DNA from: Deltaproteobacteria bacterium IMCC39524
Lineage (GTDB): Bacteria; Desulfobacterota; Desulfuromonadia; Desulfuromonadales; BM103
DNA length: 64,000 bases
Direction: 5' to 3'
Assembly: GCA_029667085.1 (NCBI GenBank)
Contig: JARUHJ010000002.1
Coordinates: 310,001-374,000, forward strand
The notes beneath the pieces were generated by a model. It was given only the letters and a program-made list of their open reading frames with translations, was not told where the DNA came from and did not search any database. The translations under genes were made by a program, and so were the position numbers. Shown piece by piece: positions 55,417 through 63,164 of the stretch (position 1 is its first letter; each line of letters starts with the position of its first letter).

Positions 55417-56142
55417 ATGTCAACTCATGATAGTGATGCACCCGTATCAACCGCAACTGATTCAGAGGGTGTTAAAGCAGTAAGAATTCGTCGTTTGATT
55501 GAACGTAAAATGGTTGAGAGTTGGCAGAATAAGCCACATTTTTCTGTGACCGTTGCCGTTGATATGACGGATATCATTCGTTTTCGTAAAGATCTCGGCA
55601 TTACGATCAATGACTTCATTATGGCCGCTTCTTCCGCAGCGCTCAAAGAACACCCCTGGGTGAACAGCCACTGGATCGACGGTGAAGCTGTTGAGCAAGA
55701 GGAGATAAACCTGGCTGTGGCCGTTGCAACCGAAGGTGGCCTCTTCTATCCGGTTATTCAAAATGTTGAAAAACTTTCCCTGAAGCAACTTGGCGAGTCT
55801 GCCAAGGCCCTTGCAGAAAAGGCACATCTTGGCCAGCTATCTGATGAAGATCAGGAGGGTGGGACCTTTACGATCAGCAATATGGGGATGTTGGGTGTCG
55901 AGTCCTTTGTCGCAATTATTACACCGCCTCAGGCGGCTGTCCTCGCTGTTGGTACTGTCAAAGGTGAAGTTGTGGTTGATGAACATGAAGAGTTGGTGGT
56001 GGCGCCCATGGTGCGTGTCACCCTCTCCGCCGATCATCGAATTCTTGATGGCGCTGATGCTGCCGAGTTCCTCGATTCACTGAAAAGTTACCTTGAGGCT
56101 CCAGTGACTCTGATTGCCGGAACCTGCTTCGACGAGGCGTGA
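55417..56142 (+). CDS. Stand-alone catalytic domain of 2-oxoacid dehydrogenase-type acyltransferase (E2)
   Basis: 241 residues covering only the CAT-like acyltransferase core. It starts directly at RIRRLIERKMVESWQNKPHFSVTVAVDMTD; INDFIMAASSAALKEHPWVNS, TFTISNMGMLGVESFVAIITPPQAAVLAVG and SADHRILDGADAAEFLDSL follow, the last containing the His and Asp (HxxxD) of the active site. There is no lipoyl domain and no E1/E3-binding domain, unlike pyruvate dehydrogenase E2, and no E1 or E3 gene nearby. It may be an acyltransferase using free CoA or a separate carrier. ATG 55417 has AAAGGAT upstream; a start at 55360 is less likely. Confidence 0.8.
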   Translation: MSTHDSDAPVSTATDSEGVKAVRIRRLIERKMVESWQNKPHFSVTVAVDMTDIIRFRKDLGITINDFIMAASSAALKEHPWVNSHWIDGEAVEQEEINLAVAVATEGGLFYPVIQNVEKLSLKQLGESAKALAEKAHLGQLSDEDQEGGTFTISNMGMLGVESFVAIITPPQAAVLAVGTVKGEVVVDEHEELVVAPMVRVTLSADHRILDGADAAEFLDSLKSYLEAPVTLIAGTCFDEA

Positions 56143-56149
56143 CCCAGTA

Positions 56150-57310
56150 ATGACTTTCGTTGCACCCTCTCTCAGACCTGATTTCGTCAATGACGTCCCT
56201 CTCGCTTCTCACGAAGAGCTGGAACATCAGGCCTCCTTTTTCGATGGTGCGTTCCTAACCAGGCACTTGCTGGATGTCATGCCGGGGATGGTCCTCGTAC
56301 TCAACAACTATCGTCAAATCATATTTACAAACCGAGCATTCTATCATCTTTCCGGAAGGCCTGAGACTGAAAGCCTGGTTGGCCTGCTGGTAGGTGATGT
56401 CCTGCAGTGCCATGTGGCGCTCGACAAAGACGCCGTTTGTGGTACGACGGATTCTTGTGAGACCTGCGGGGCTTTGGTTGCAATGCTTTCCGGTTTGTCC
56501 GGTGTGGATAGTGTCCAAGAGTGTACTCTCACTCAGCGTGATGGGATTGTCGCTCAGCACTTGACACTGCGAGTCTGGTCAGCTCCACTTTGTTTTGGTG
56601 GTGAAGAGTTTGTTGTGCTGGCTGGCACCGATGTGAGTCACGAACGTCGACGTTTGGCTTTAGAACGTACTTTTTTTCACGATATTCTCAACCTCGTTGC
56701 CAGCATTCAAGGCTTTGCAGAACTTATGGAGATTGATGAGAGTGTAGATCCTATGATGGTGAGTCGCCGTATTCAGTCGGCATCGCAAAAGGTTATCGAG
56801 GAGATTGATGCCCAGCGCGTGTTGTTGGCGGTAGAGAAGGGTGAACTGAAGGTGGACAACCATGTCCTGACTAGCCTGGATGTGTTGAAAGATGTGATTG
56901 AGCTTTACGAAGGGCAGGAAATTTCCCGTAAGCGTATCCTGAAAGTCGGCGATAACGTGACCAGGGCGTCATTTGTCAGTGATGCCACTCTGCTGCGCCG
57001 TATCCTTGGTAATATGGTGAAAAATGCACTGGAGGCGTCTCCCGAAGGCTATACGGTGACTCTGGGTGTTGATAAAAGCGCTGCCGGCTTCAACTTCTGG
57101 GTTCATAACGCAACAGTTATTTCGGCCTCCTACCATCAGCGTATTTTCCAACGTGATTTTTCCACAAAAGGTTCAGGTCGAGGTCTTGGAACCTATAGTA
57201 TGAAACTTCTTGGACGCTTCCTCTCCGGTGATGTGAGTTTTGAGTCCTCTCCTGAAAGCGGAACACGGTTTACCTTAAGCTTGCCAGATGTTTGCCCTGA
57301 AACGTGCTGA
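56150..57310 (+). CDS. PAS-domain sensor histidine kinase with cysteine cluster
   Basis: 386 residues, no transmembrane helix, so cytoplasmic. PAS domain (about 40-165: MPGMVLVLNNYRQIIFTNRAFYHLSG) with Cys87, Cys97, Cys103 and Cys106 (C-x9-C-x5-C-x2-C), a possible metal, cluster or redox site. Phospho-acceptor His177 in FFHDILNLVASIQGF, N-box Asn292 (NMVKNALEAS), G-box GSGRGLGTYSMKLL. There is no response regulator beside it. It starts 7 bases after the E2-like gene stop and is likely co-transcribed with it. A shared bidirectional terminator follows. Confidence 0.85.
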   Translation: MTFVAPSLRPDFVNDVPLASHEELEHQASFFDGAFLTRHLLDVMPGMVLVLNNYRQIIFTNRAFYHLSGRPETESLVGLLVGDVLQCHVALDKDAVCGTTDSCETCGALVAMLSGLSGVDSVQECTLTQRDGIVAQHLTLRVWSAPLCFGGEEFVVLAGTDVSHERRRLALERTFFHDILNLVASIQGFAELMEIDESVDPMMVSRRIQSASQKVIEEIDAQRVLLAVEKGELKVDNHVLTSLDVLKDVIELYEGQEISRKRILKVGDNVTRASFVSDATLLRRILGNMVKNALEASPEGYTVTLGVDKSAAGFNFWVHNATVISASYHQRIFQRDFSTKGSGRGLGTYSMKLLGRFLSGDVSFESSPESGTRFTLSLPDVCPETC

Positions 57311-57360
57311 AAGCTTCGCGTCATCGGGAAAGTTTATTGTCAGAACAGCCCAATTTCAAG

Positions 57361-57401
57361 GCAACAAAAAGGCGAAGCATTAAGCTTCGCCTTTTTGTTG
57401 C
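57361..57401. terminator. Bidirectional terminator, 18-bp perfect inverted repeat
   Basis: GCAACAAAAAGGCGAAGC (57361-57378) and its exact complement (57384-57401), loop ATTAA. The A-run/T-run inside the arms gives a T-tract in both directions, serving the convergent kinase (plus) and UspA (minus) genes. Confidence 0.95.
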
Positions 57402-57422
57402 TTAAGGTTTAAAGGTTAGGGT

Positions 57423-57869
57423 TTAGTCTTCACAGCGAACCGTGAGAACAGGGATCTTAGACCGCCTGACGACTCGTTCAGCAGTGCTGCCGACGATCAC
57501 ATGCTCGATTCCGGTGCGACCATGGGTTCCCATAACGATTAGATCGGCATTCACCTTGCCTCCCATCTCCAGAATGACTTTGAATGGGGCGCCAACGACG
57601 GCATGAGTTACGGTGCTCAACCCTTCCGTTTGTTCCCTGCAGAACTTCTCCAGCTCCTTGACGGCTTGAACCTCAACTTCTTTTTCAAGAACCAGAAAGG
57701 CCTCTCTGGGGATCATGACGCGTTGGTGCTCATCCAGTTCGTTTATGACGTGCAGGACATGTAATTTAGCGTCAGTAAGGTGCGCAAGGGTTACAGCATA
57801 GTCAGCTGCCTGCTGCGATGAATCGGAAAAATCCGTTGCGAAGAGAATGTTTTTGATGTTTCGTGTCAT
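57423..57869 (-). CDS. Universal stress protein (UspA family)
   Basis: 148 residues. ILFATDFSDSSQQAADYAVTLA at the N-terminus and the ATP-binding motif G-x2-G-x9-G-S/T (GTHGRTGIEHVIVGST) near the C-terminus, so an ATP-binding subtype. It is the last gene of the TRAP operon, 15 bases after the permease. UspA proteins next to TRAP transporters (such as TeaD with TeaABC) can modulate the transporter; by analogy that is the likely role. Confidence 0.92.
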   Translation of the reverse strand: MTRNIKNILFATDFSDSSQQAADYAVTLAHLTDAKLHVLHVINELDEHQRVMIPREAFLVLEKEVEVQAVKELEKFCREQTEGLSTVTHAVVGAPFKVILEMGGKVNADLIVMGTHGRTGIEHVIVGSTAERVVRRSKIPVLTVRCED

Positions 57870-57884
57870 GTTAATCCTCTTTGT

Positions 57885-60464
57885 TTATGACGGAGCAATG
57901 GCAGAGCCAAACTCTTTCTTGTTTTTTGCGATTTGCATGAAGATTACCAGGCCTACCAAAACGAGGCCAATTCCATCTGACACCAAAGTCGGCCAGTAAA
58001 GGAACAGCGTGCCGACGGCTAAAAGTAACCACTCCGGAATGGTGGTGCGCCTGAACCAGAACATCATGGTGGTTGCCGAGAAAGCAATCGTGCCCAGGAA
58101 TGCGGACCAGAAAGAAGAAATTGTCTGCCATCCCGTCGCAGGATCAACGGCTTCAATAATAGTTTCGCCTGGGTTGACCATGCCGCCAGCGAAGGTTTTG
58201 ACCTCAGTTACGTTGCCACCACGTTCGGCTTTGATATCGATAATTTCGTCACCAACCATGATCCTGACCACTGTGTCGCCAGCTACAATAGTGCCTCCCT
58301 CTCTAACCTCAACAGAGAGCACCGATGCGAAGGGCAAGTCATCGGCGAGTGTTGGGACCTTGACGTTTGCCGTGTGAGGCTGGAACAGGATTGCCGGAGT
58401 GAACGCAAAGAGAATCGGCATGACATATAGCAGCTTGGCGAACTTGAAGCTGGTCCAGCCGGTTTTCCAAGGATCAGATCCGGCAATTGCAGCTCCTGCA
58501 TAGGCTGCGACGCAGACTGGCGGAGTAATGTTCGAATCCTGGCTGAACCAGTAAACGATCATGTGTGCGCAGAGCAAGGGGACGCCCATTTCCATCAGTG
58601 GCGGCACTGCCAACACTGCAGTGATCAGGTAGGCTGCTGTGACCGGAACTCCCATACCAAGCACCAGCGAAGCAAGGGCGACCAGAAAGATTGCCGCAAG
58701 CAGATTACCACTGGCCAGCGAGATGATGATGTCGGAGAACTTGAGGCCGATTCCGGTTAAGGAAATGGTTCCGACGATAATGCCGATGACGCCGAGTGTC
58801 GCACCGATGATCAGGGTGTTGTTGGCGCCGGTCAGGATTGCCTCCCAGATACCTTTCAGATCCATCAAAATGTCTTTACGGAAAGCACTGACCAGCAGAC
58901 ACCAGATTGTTGCTGACAAAGTAACGAAAAATTGGATTTTAAATCCGAACAATGTTTGAAACGGAAGCTCGATATAACCGAGAGCAACAATCATAATAAA
59001 CAGGATCGCAACAGGTACAAAAATCAACCTGTCCCTGAACGAGACTTCCCTGTCCTGCCTTACCCAGCTTACGACAATACATGAGAGTGCAGACCAGAAA
59101 GCAGCCATCCCGGGGGATTTTCCTATGACCATTAGGATCGTGATGATGATTAATGGAAGGGAGTAATACCACTGTTTTTTCAAGACGTCCTTCCAGTGCG
59201 GAAATTCATCGTCGTCAATCCCCTTGATTCCTTGTTTCTTGGCTTCGAAGTGAATCATGCAGAAGACCGAGAAGAAGTAGAGCAGGGCAGGGAAGATGGC
59301 GATCATCATGATGTAGGCATATGATGTTTCGGTCAGCTCGGCCATCAGGAAGCCGCCGGCGCCCATAACCGGAGGCAGGAACATGCCGCCGATTGACGCA
59401 GATGGCTCGATGGCTCCGGCAACGTGGGGCCTGAAGCCGGCCCGTTTCATCAGCGGTATGGTAAAGGCTCCTGTGGAAACTGTATTGGCGATAGCGCTGC
59501 CGGAAACCGAACCAAAGAAAGCAGAGGCAATAACGGCAACCTTTGCCGGCCCACCGGTGCTGCGACCGGCCAATGCCAGGGGAAAGTCTATGAAGAACTT
59601 GCCCGCGCCCGATTTGTGCAGAAAGGCACCGAAGAAGATAAACAGAATGACGTAGGTTGCCAAAACGTTGGCCATGACCCCGAACACCCCGTTGGTTGTC
59701 AGATAAAGTGCGGTACACAGACGCTCAATGCCGAAGCCACGATGGGCGATAATTTCCGGAAAAATGGGCCCGAGATAACCGTAGATAAACATGCCGAGGC
59801 CAACAAAAGTCATCGACCAGCCAAGAACTCGTCGGCAGACCTCAAGTGAAAGGACGATCCCGACGATGCTGATCATGGCATCGAGATGAGTCTCTGCGCC
59901 AGCCCGGTAATTGAGAACTTCAAATTCATGGATCCAGTAGTAGACGACGCCCGCCGCTGTCAAAGCGTAAAGGATGTCAGAAAGAGTTGGATTGTTTGGC
60001 CATTTCTTCATGAGGCTGCTGTCGATAAAGGTTGCGCTTGCTCCAATGACGGCACCACCCAACAGAATAGCGCCTATCAAGCCCATATTGACACTTACTA
60101 ACTCAGCATGGAATGCATCAATCGATTCAAAAAAAACAAGCCCTGCAATCGCGGCAGAAATGATGCTGCCTATGACTAAAGAAAGCGGAATGCGCATTCT
60201 CGTCGTGCCTGCGGGGTAAAGCAGGAAGACCAACACATAGGTAACAAAAACATAGACCCCGCGGTGATACTGGGTCCCAACAGCGGCTAAACCCGCCGTG
60301 TAAAAATAGAATAGAACCATGCCACCGCCGAGCACTGCAACCAGCCATTTAAAGATGCCGGTTGGTGAACGGTAGGACTTGGAATCCTTTTCCATTAATT
60401 TTTTTAATTTTTCCTGCTCTGCGGGAGAGAGGTCTTTTAAATCTTCCTGGAGTTCTATAGCCAT
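57885..60464 (-). CDS. TRAP transporter fused permease (4TM/12TM, TAXI type) with lipoyl/biotinyl-like insert
   Basis: 859 residues with about 16-18 transmembrane helices: small-subunit (DctQ-like) part fused to the large DctM-like part (about 210-690; AGRSTGGPAKVAVIASAFFGSVSGSAIANTVSTGAFTIPLM, PPVMGAGGFLMAE, GMGVPVTAAYLI). After the last transport helix, residues about 713-773 (58,146-58,328) form a barrel-sandwich-like repeat (VLSVEVREGGTIVAGDTVVRIMVGDEI...GNVTEVKTFAGGMVNPGETIIEAV) without the modifiable lysine; then two to three more helices. Imports an organic substrate, probably a carboxylate, using ion gradients with the TAXI binding protein encoded upstream. Confidence 0.92.
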   Translation of the reverse strand: MAIELQEDLKDLSPAEQEKLKKLMEKDSKSYRSPTGIFKWLVAVLGGGMVLFYFYTAGLAAVGTQYHRGVYVFVTYVLVFLLYPAGTTRMRIPLSLVIGSIISAAIAGLVFFESIDAFHAELVSVNMGLIGAILLGGAVIGASATFIDSSLMKKWPNNPTLSDILYALTAAGVVYYWIHEFEVLNYRAGAETHLDAMISIVGIVLSLEVCRRVLGWSMTFVGLGMFIYGYLGPIFPEIIAHRGFGIERLCTALYLTTNGVFGVMANVLATYVILFIFFGAFLHKSGAGKFFIDFPLALAGRSTGGPAKVAVIASAFFGSVSGSAIANTVSTGAFTIPLMKRAGFRPHVAGAIEPSASIGGMFLPPVMGAGGFLMAELTETSYAYIMMIAIFPALLYFFSVFCMIHFEAKKQGIKGIDDDEFPHWKDVLKKQWYYSLPLIIITILMVIGKSPGMAAFWSALSCIVVSWVRQDREVSFRDRLIFVPVAILFIMIVALGYIELPFQTLFGFKIQFFVTLSATIWCLLVSAFRKDILMDLKGIWEAILTGANNTLIIGATLGVIGIIVGTISLTGIGLKFSDIIISLASGNLLAAIFLVALASLVLGMGVPVTAAYLITAVLAVPPLMEMGVPLLCAHMIVYWFSQDSNITPPVCVAAYAGAAIAGSDPWKTGWTSFKFAKLLYVMPILFAFTPAILFQPHTANVKVPTLADDLPFASVLSVEVREGGTIVAGDTVVRIMVGDEIIDIKAERGGNVTEVKTFAGGMVNPGETIIEAVDPATGWQTISSFWSAFLGTIAFSATTMMFWFRRTTIPEWLLLAVGTLFLYWPTLVSDGIGLVLVGLVIFMQIAKNKKEFGSAIAPS

Positions 60465-60530
60465 TCTGCGTACCTGCCTGGTTAGAGATGTGTGTCGCTT
60501 CTGATTTTGTAGAAAGTGTCACAGAGTGCA

Positions 60531-60556
60531 GAAGCGGGGCCGAATGGCCCCGCTTC
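60531..60556 (-). other. Intercistronic stem-loop in the TRAP operon
   Basis: GAAGCGGGGCC (60531-60541) and GGCCCCGCTTC (60546-60556), 11-bp perfect stem with loop GAAT and no T-tract in either direction. It lies between the binding-protein gene and the permease gene, where such hairpins often protect the upstream message and raise binding-protein expression. Confidence 0.75.
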
Positions 60557-60581
60557 GCGAACTAAAAGAAATATTTGAACC

Positions 60582-61577
60582 TTATTGACCCATTTGATCC
60601 GCAGTCAACGTGAGCCCTTGCTCTTTCCAGTACTTCTGTGCGCCGGCATGTACCGGAGTCACGATACCTGTAAGGGCGCCTTTAACCGACATAGCTTTGG
60701 CTGTGCTCTTAACTTTGACCATGTAGGAGAGACCTTCTTTGGTGTAGATGTTTGCCAGGGCATTGTAGACATGCTCAGGGGCAACGTCTTTGTTGGCAAC
60801 CCAAAGAGCGGAATCCTGGAATGACATAACATCATAATCAACGCCACTGTAAGTGCCTGCGGGAATAGTAATCGGTGCGTAGAAAGGGTACGCCTCAAAG
60901 GCACCACCTTTTTCGCCTGTTTCCCAAGTAGAAAGGATCTTGATCTTGTTGCTGGCTGCAGCCTGAATAACTGAGCTGTTGGGGAATCCGGCAAAAACCC
61001 ACATGGCGTCGATCAGGCCATCGCCGATCGCTGCAGCAGCTTTGCTGTAGCCGATGTACTCAACATTCATGTTGTCCCACAGACCAATGGCACCAAAAAA
61101 GCGCTGTGCGGCAGCAGCTGCACCTGAGCCAGCGCCGCCAACAGCGATGCGCTTGCCTTTGAGGTCAGCAATCGAGTTGATGCCACTCTTCTCGAGAACG
61201 ATCAGGTGAGCAGGAGCACCATAGAGGAAAGCCATAGCATGGATGTTGGGATACTTGTTGGTGTCGTTCGTCAGGCGGCCATTGCGGGCCAGGTAGGTGT
61301 CGCCAGAGTATGAGATGCCAAAATCAATTTCACCTGAGTTGACGCGACGAGCGTTCTCAACGGAACCGGCAGAAGCCATGTTGGACACTTCAACATTGTC
61401 CAGCATTTTAGAGAGACGGGAAGCAATACCGTTTGAGAAGTACTGGAAGGTGCCGCCTTCGGGACCACCGCCGAAGCCGAGACGGGTTTTTTCTGCGAAG
61501 CCCGTGGTGGGCAGTGCAAATGCTGCGACCAGTGCGATTGCACTGACCAAAGAGAGTAGACGCTTTGCTTTTTTCAT
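60582..61577 (-). CDS. TAXI-family TRAP transporter solute-binding protein
   Basis: 331 residues. Signal peptide (MKKAKRLLSLVSAIALVAAFALPTTGFA), then RLGFGGGPEGGTFQYFSNGIASRLSKML and SAGSVENARRVNSGEIDFGISYSGD, LKGKRIAVGGAGSGAAAAAQRF, the TAXI (TRAP-associated extracytoplasmic immunogenic) layout. Periplasmic receptor delivering solute to the fused permease. Ligand not deducible; glutamate-type carboxylates are known for some relatives. First gene of the operon, with GGAGG before the ATG. Confidence 0.94.
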   Translation of the reverse strand: MKKAKRLLSLVSAIALVAAFALPTTGFAEKTRLGFGGGPEGGTFQYFSNGIASRLSKMLDNVEVSNMASAGSVENARRVNSGEIDFGISYSGDTYLARNGRLTNDTNKYPNIHAMAFLYGAPAHLIVLEKSGINSIADLKGKRIAVGGAGSGAAAAAQRFFGAIGLWDNMNVEYIGYSKAAAAIGDGLIDAMWVFAGFPNSSVIQAAASNKIKILSTWETGEKGGAFEAYPFYAPITIPAGTYSGVDYDVMSFQDSALWVANKDVAPEHVYNALANIYTKEGLSYMVKVKSTAKAMSVKGALTGIVTPVHAGAQKYWKEQGLTLTADQMGQ

Positions 61578-61634
61578 GCTGTTTTACCTCCTATAATGGG
61601 GTTAGTGAAACAAGGGCGAATGCCACTTTCAATT

Positions 61635-61651
61635 GATGTTTACTAAACATC
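61635..61651. promoter_or_regulatory. Perfect 17-bp palindrome, operator candidate for the TRAP operon
   Basis: GATGTTTA C TAAACATC, perfect over 8+8 bases. It lies just downstream (minus-strand sense) of the sigma-54-like -12 element and about 58 bases before the TAXI start codon, so it should cover the transcription start. Suited to a dimeric repressor. Confidence 0.55.
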
Positions 61652-61655
61652 TTAA

Positions 61656-61672
61656 CGCAAGGAAGATGCCAT
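61656..61672 (-). promoter_or_regulatory. Possible sigma-54 promoter of the TAXI-TRAP-UspA operon
   Basis: On the minus strand TGGCATC TTCC TTGC (61671 down to 61657): GG and GC separated by exactly 10 bases, with two deviations from TGGCACG-N4-TTGC. Distance to the ATG is about 80 bases. An activator site further upstream was not identified. The rest of 61,690-62,000 shows no gene that I trust. Confidence 0.5.
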
Positions 61673-62019
61673 TCTTAAAAAACTGTTTGCAACTTGTACA
61701 TTCAAGCACAAAAAGGCCATTTTGCAAGGACTTGTGTGCTTTTGGTTGTGTTTATTGCCTGTCCCGATGTGGCTAATCTTGACCTTATGTGGCGGATATT
61801 GGCCAGACGGAGGTGCTGCTGAAATATGTGTTAAAACGTTTTTTTGTATTTGCTTGTTTGTGTGTGAAAAAAAATGGTGGGGACGGTTCAGTTTGTTGTC
61901 AGGGTGAGCTCTCGAGCTTTATCTTCCTGCCTATGAGCGCTAAAGATTAAAATATTGTGTATTAGGACTTTAACGATTGAGATGTGTAATATTTTAAGGA
62001 GTTGAGACGCTTGATCTGC

Positions 62020-62048
62020 TTGACTGTTGATCTTGTGGTTGGTATTGG
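62020..62048 (+). promoter_or_regulatory. Possible promoter for ispE-tRNA-prs
   Basis: TTGACT (62020-62025), 17-base spacer, TATTGG (62043-62048), 70 bases before ispE. The -10 is weak. Confidence 0.4.
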
Positions 62049-62118
62049 TCAGGGACGTTTCAAGTTTGCAGGGTACTCTAGGTTGTCTTTGATTCTAAAT
62101 GCTGGATAGGGTTCATTC

Positions 62119-62961
62119 ATGAAGAAGGTTGTTCACGCACCGGCAAAGATTAACCTGTGCCTGTATGTTACGGGTCGCCGCGAAGATGGTTACCACGACC
62201 TGGCGACACTGATGCAGAGGGTTGCTATCCAGGATCGTCTGGAAATTGCCATCTCCAGCGGGACTGAGATAACAGTTTGCTGTCCACGGCTAGTTCTCTC
62301 TCCAGGGGTTGAAAATATCGCTGCGCGAGCTGCACGTCTTTTCCTCTCCTATATAGGAGAGGAGTGCAGTGTAGCAGTACGGATTGATAAAAAGATTCCT
62401 GCAGCGGCCGGGATGGGTGGCGGTTCCTCAAACGCTGCATCGGTTCTCTTGGCACTGAACGACATGTTGGATGTGAACCTCTCGCAGAGCGAAATGATAA
62501 GTATCGGTGTGACGATCGGAGCAGACGTTCCCTTTTTTCTTTGTGATCAGTCTTCCGCCTGGGCCACTGGCGTTGGCGAGAGGTTGCAACCCTGGCCCGG
62601 AATGCCGCCAACTACGTTTGTTTTGGTGAATCCTGGTATAGAAGTTTCGACAGCATGGGTTTTCAAAACTTTGGGGTTGACATGCTCTCGGCCAATCGCT
62701 AAAATCCCGAGGTTTCCCGTGAGAACAAGCGGCTTAGTACGTCTGCTGCATAATGATCTCGAAGTTGTCACCTGCCAACGTCATCCTGTGATCACGACGA
62801 TCAAAGAACGTTTGCTTGCTGGCGGTGCTGCCGGGGCGCTCATGTCCGGTAGCGGGGCGACAGTTTTTGGCGTTTTTGACGATCAAGACCAGGCGGGAAA
62901 AGTTGCCAAAGTTCTGTCAACGGAAACAGATTGGTGGGTGCAGGTCGTCAACCCACTGTAG
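62119..62961 (+). CDS. ispE: 4-diphosphocytidyl-2-C-methyl-D-erythritol kinase IspE
   Basis: 280 residues, GHMP kinase. APAKINLCLYVTGRREDGYHDLATLMQ at the start, the ATP loop IPAAAGMGGGSSNAASVL (about 92-109), IGADVPFFL, and LMSGSGATVFGVF near the C-terminus. Phosphorylates CDP-methylerythritol in the MEP isoprenoid pathway, which ultimately feeds undecaprenyl phosphate for cell-wall synthesis. tRNA-Gln begins 15 bases after the stop. Confidence 0.97.
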   Translation: MKKVVHAPAKINLCLYVTGRREDGYHDLATLMQRVAIQDRLEIAISSGTEITVCCPRLVLSPGVENIAARAARLFLSYIGEECSVAVRIDKKIPAAAGMGGGSSNAASVLLALNDMLDVNLSQSEMISIGVTIGADVPFFLCDQSSAWATGVGERLQPWPGMPPTTFVLVNPGIEVSTAWVFKTLGLTCSRPIAKIPRFPVRTSGLVRLLHNDLEVVTCQRHPVITTIKERLLAGGAAGALMSGSGATVFGVFDDQDQAGKVAKVLSTETDWWVQVVNPL

Positions 62962-62976
62962 GACCGAGTAAAAAAT

Positions 62977-63051
62977 AGGGGCGTCGCCAAGCGGTAAGGC
63001 ACTGGATTTTGATTCCAGCATTCACAGGTTCGATCCCTGTCGCCCCTGCCA
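62977..63051 (+). tRNA. tRNA-Gln (TTG anticodon)
   Basis: Acceptor AGGGGCG / CGCCCCT with G73 and encoded CCA; D-arm CGCC...GGC; anticodon stem CTGGA / TCCAG around TTTTGAT (anticodon TTG); T-arm ACAGG TTCGATC CCTGT. Placed between ispE and prs and too close to ispE to have its own promoter, so it is probably cut from a polycistronic transcript. Confidence 0.97.
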
Positions 63052-63065
63052 CTCGCAAGATTGCT

Positions 63066-63136
63066 ACCTCCGGATGTTTGAGGAGGTCGCTTACATTGAT
63101 AATGGGTTGAGACACGGGCCATGCATTGACATGGCC
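63066..63136 (+). other. Two small hairpins in the prs leader
   Basis: ACCTCC (63066-63071) / GGAGGT (63082-63087) and GGCCATG (63117-63123) / CATGGCC (63130-63136). The first sequesters a GGAGG that is not followed by a start codon. Possibly tRNA 3' processing or mRNA leader structure. Confidence 0.4.
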
Positions 63137-63164
63137 TGAAGTTTCCAGAGAAACAGGTGATGAT

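Noticed and set aside
55417-56142. Pyruvate dehydrogenase complex component
   Set aside because: No lipoyl or subunit-binding domain and no E1 or E3 gene adjoining it.
61722-61907. 61-codon Cys/Trp-rich open frame
   Set aside because: No ribosome site, odd composition, lies in an AT-rich intergenic region between divergent units.
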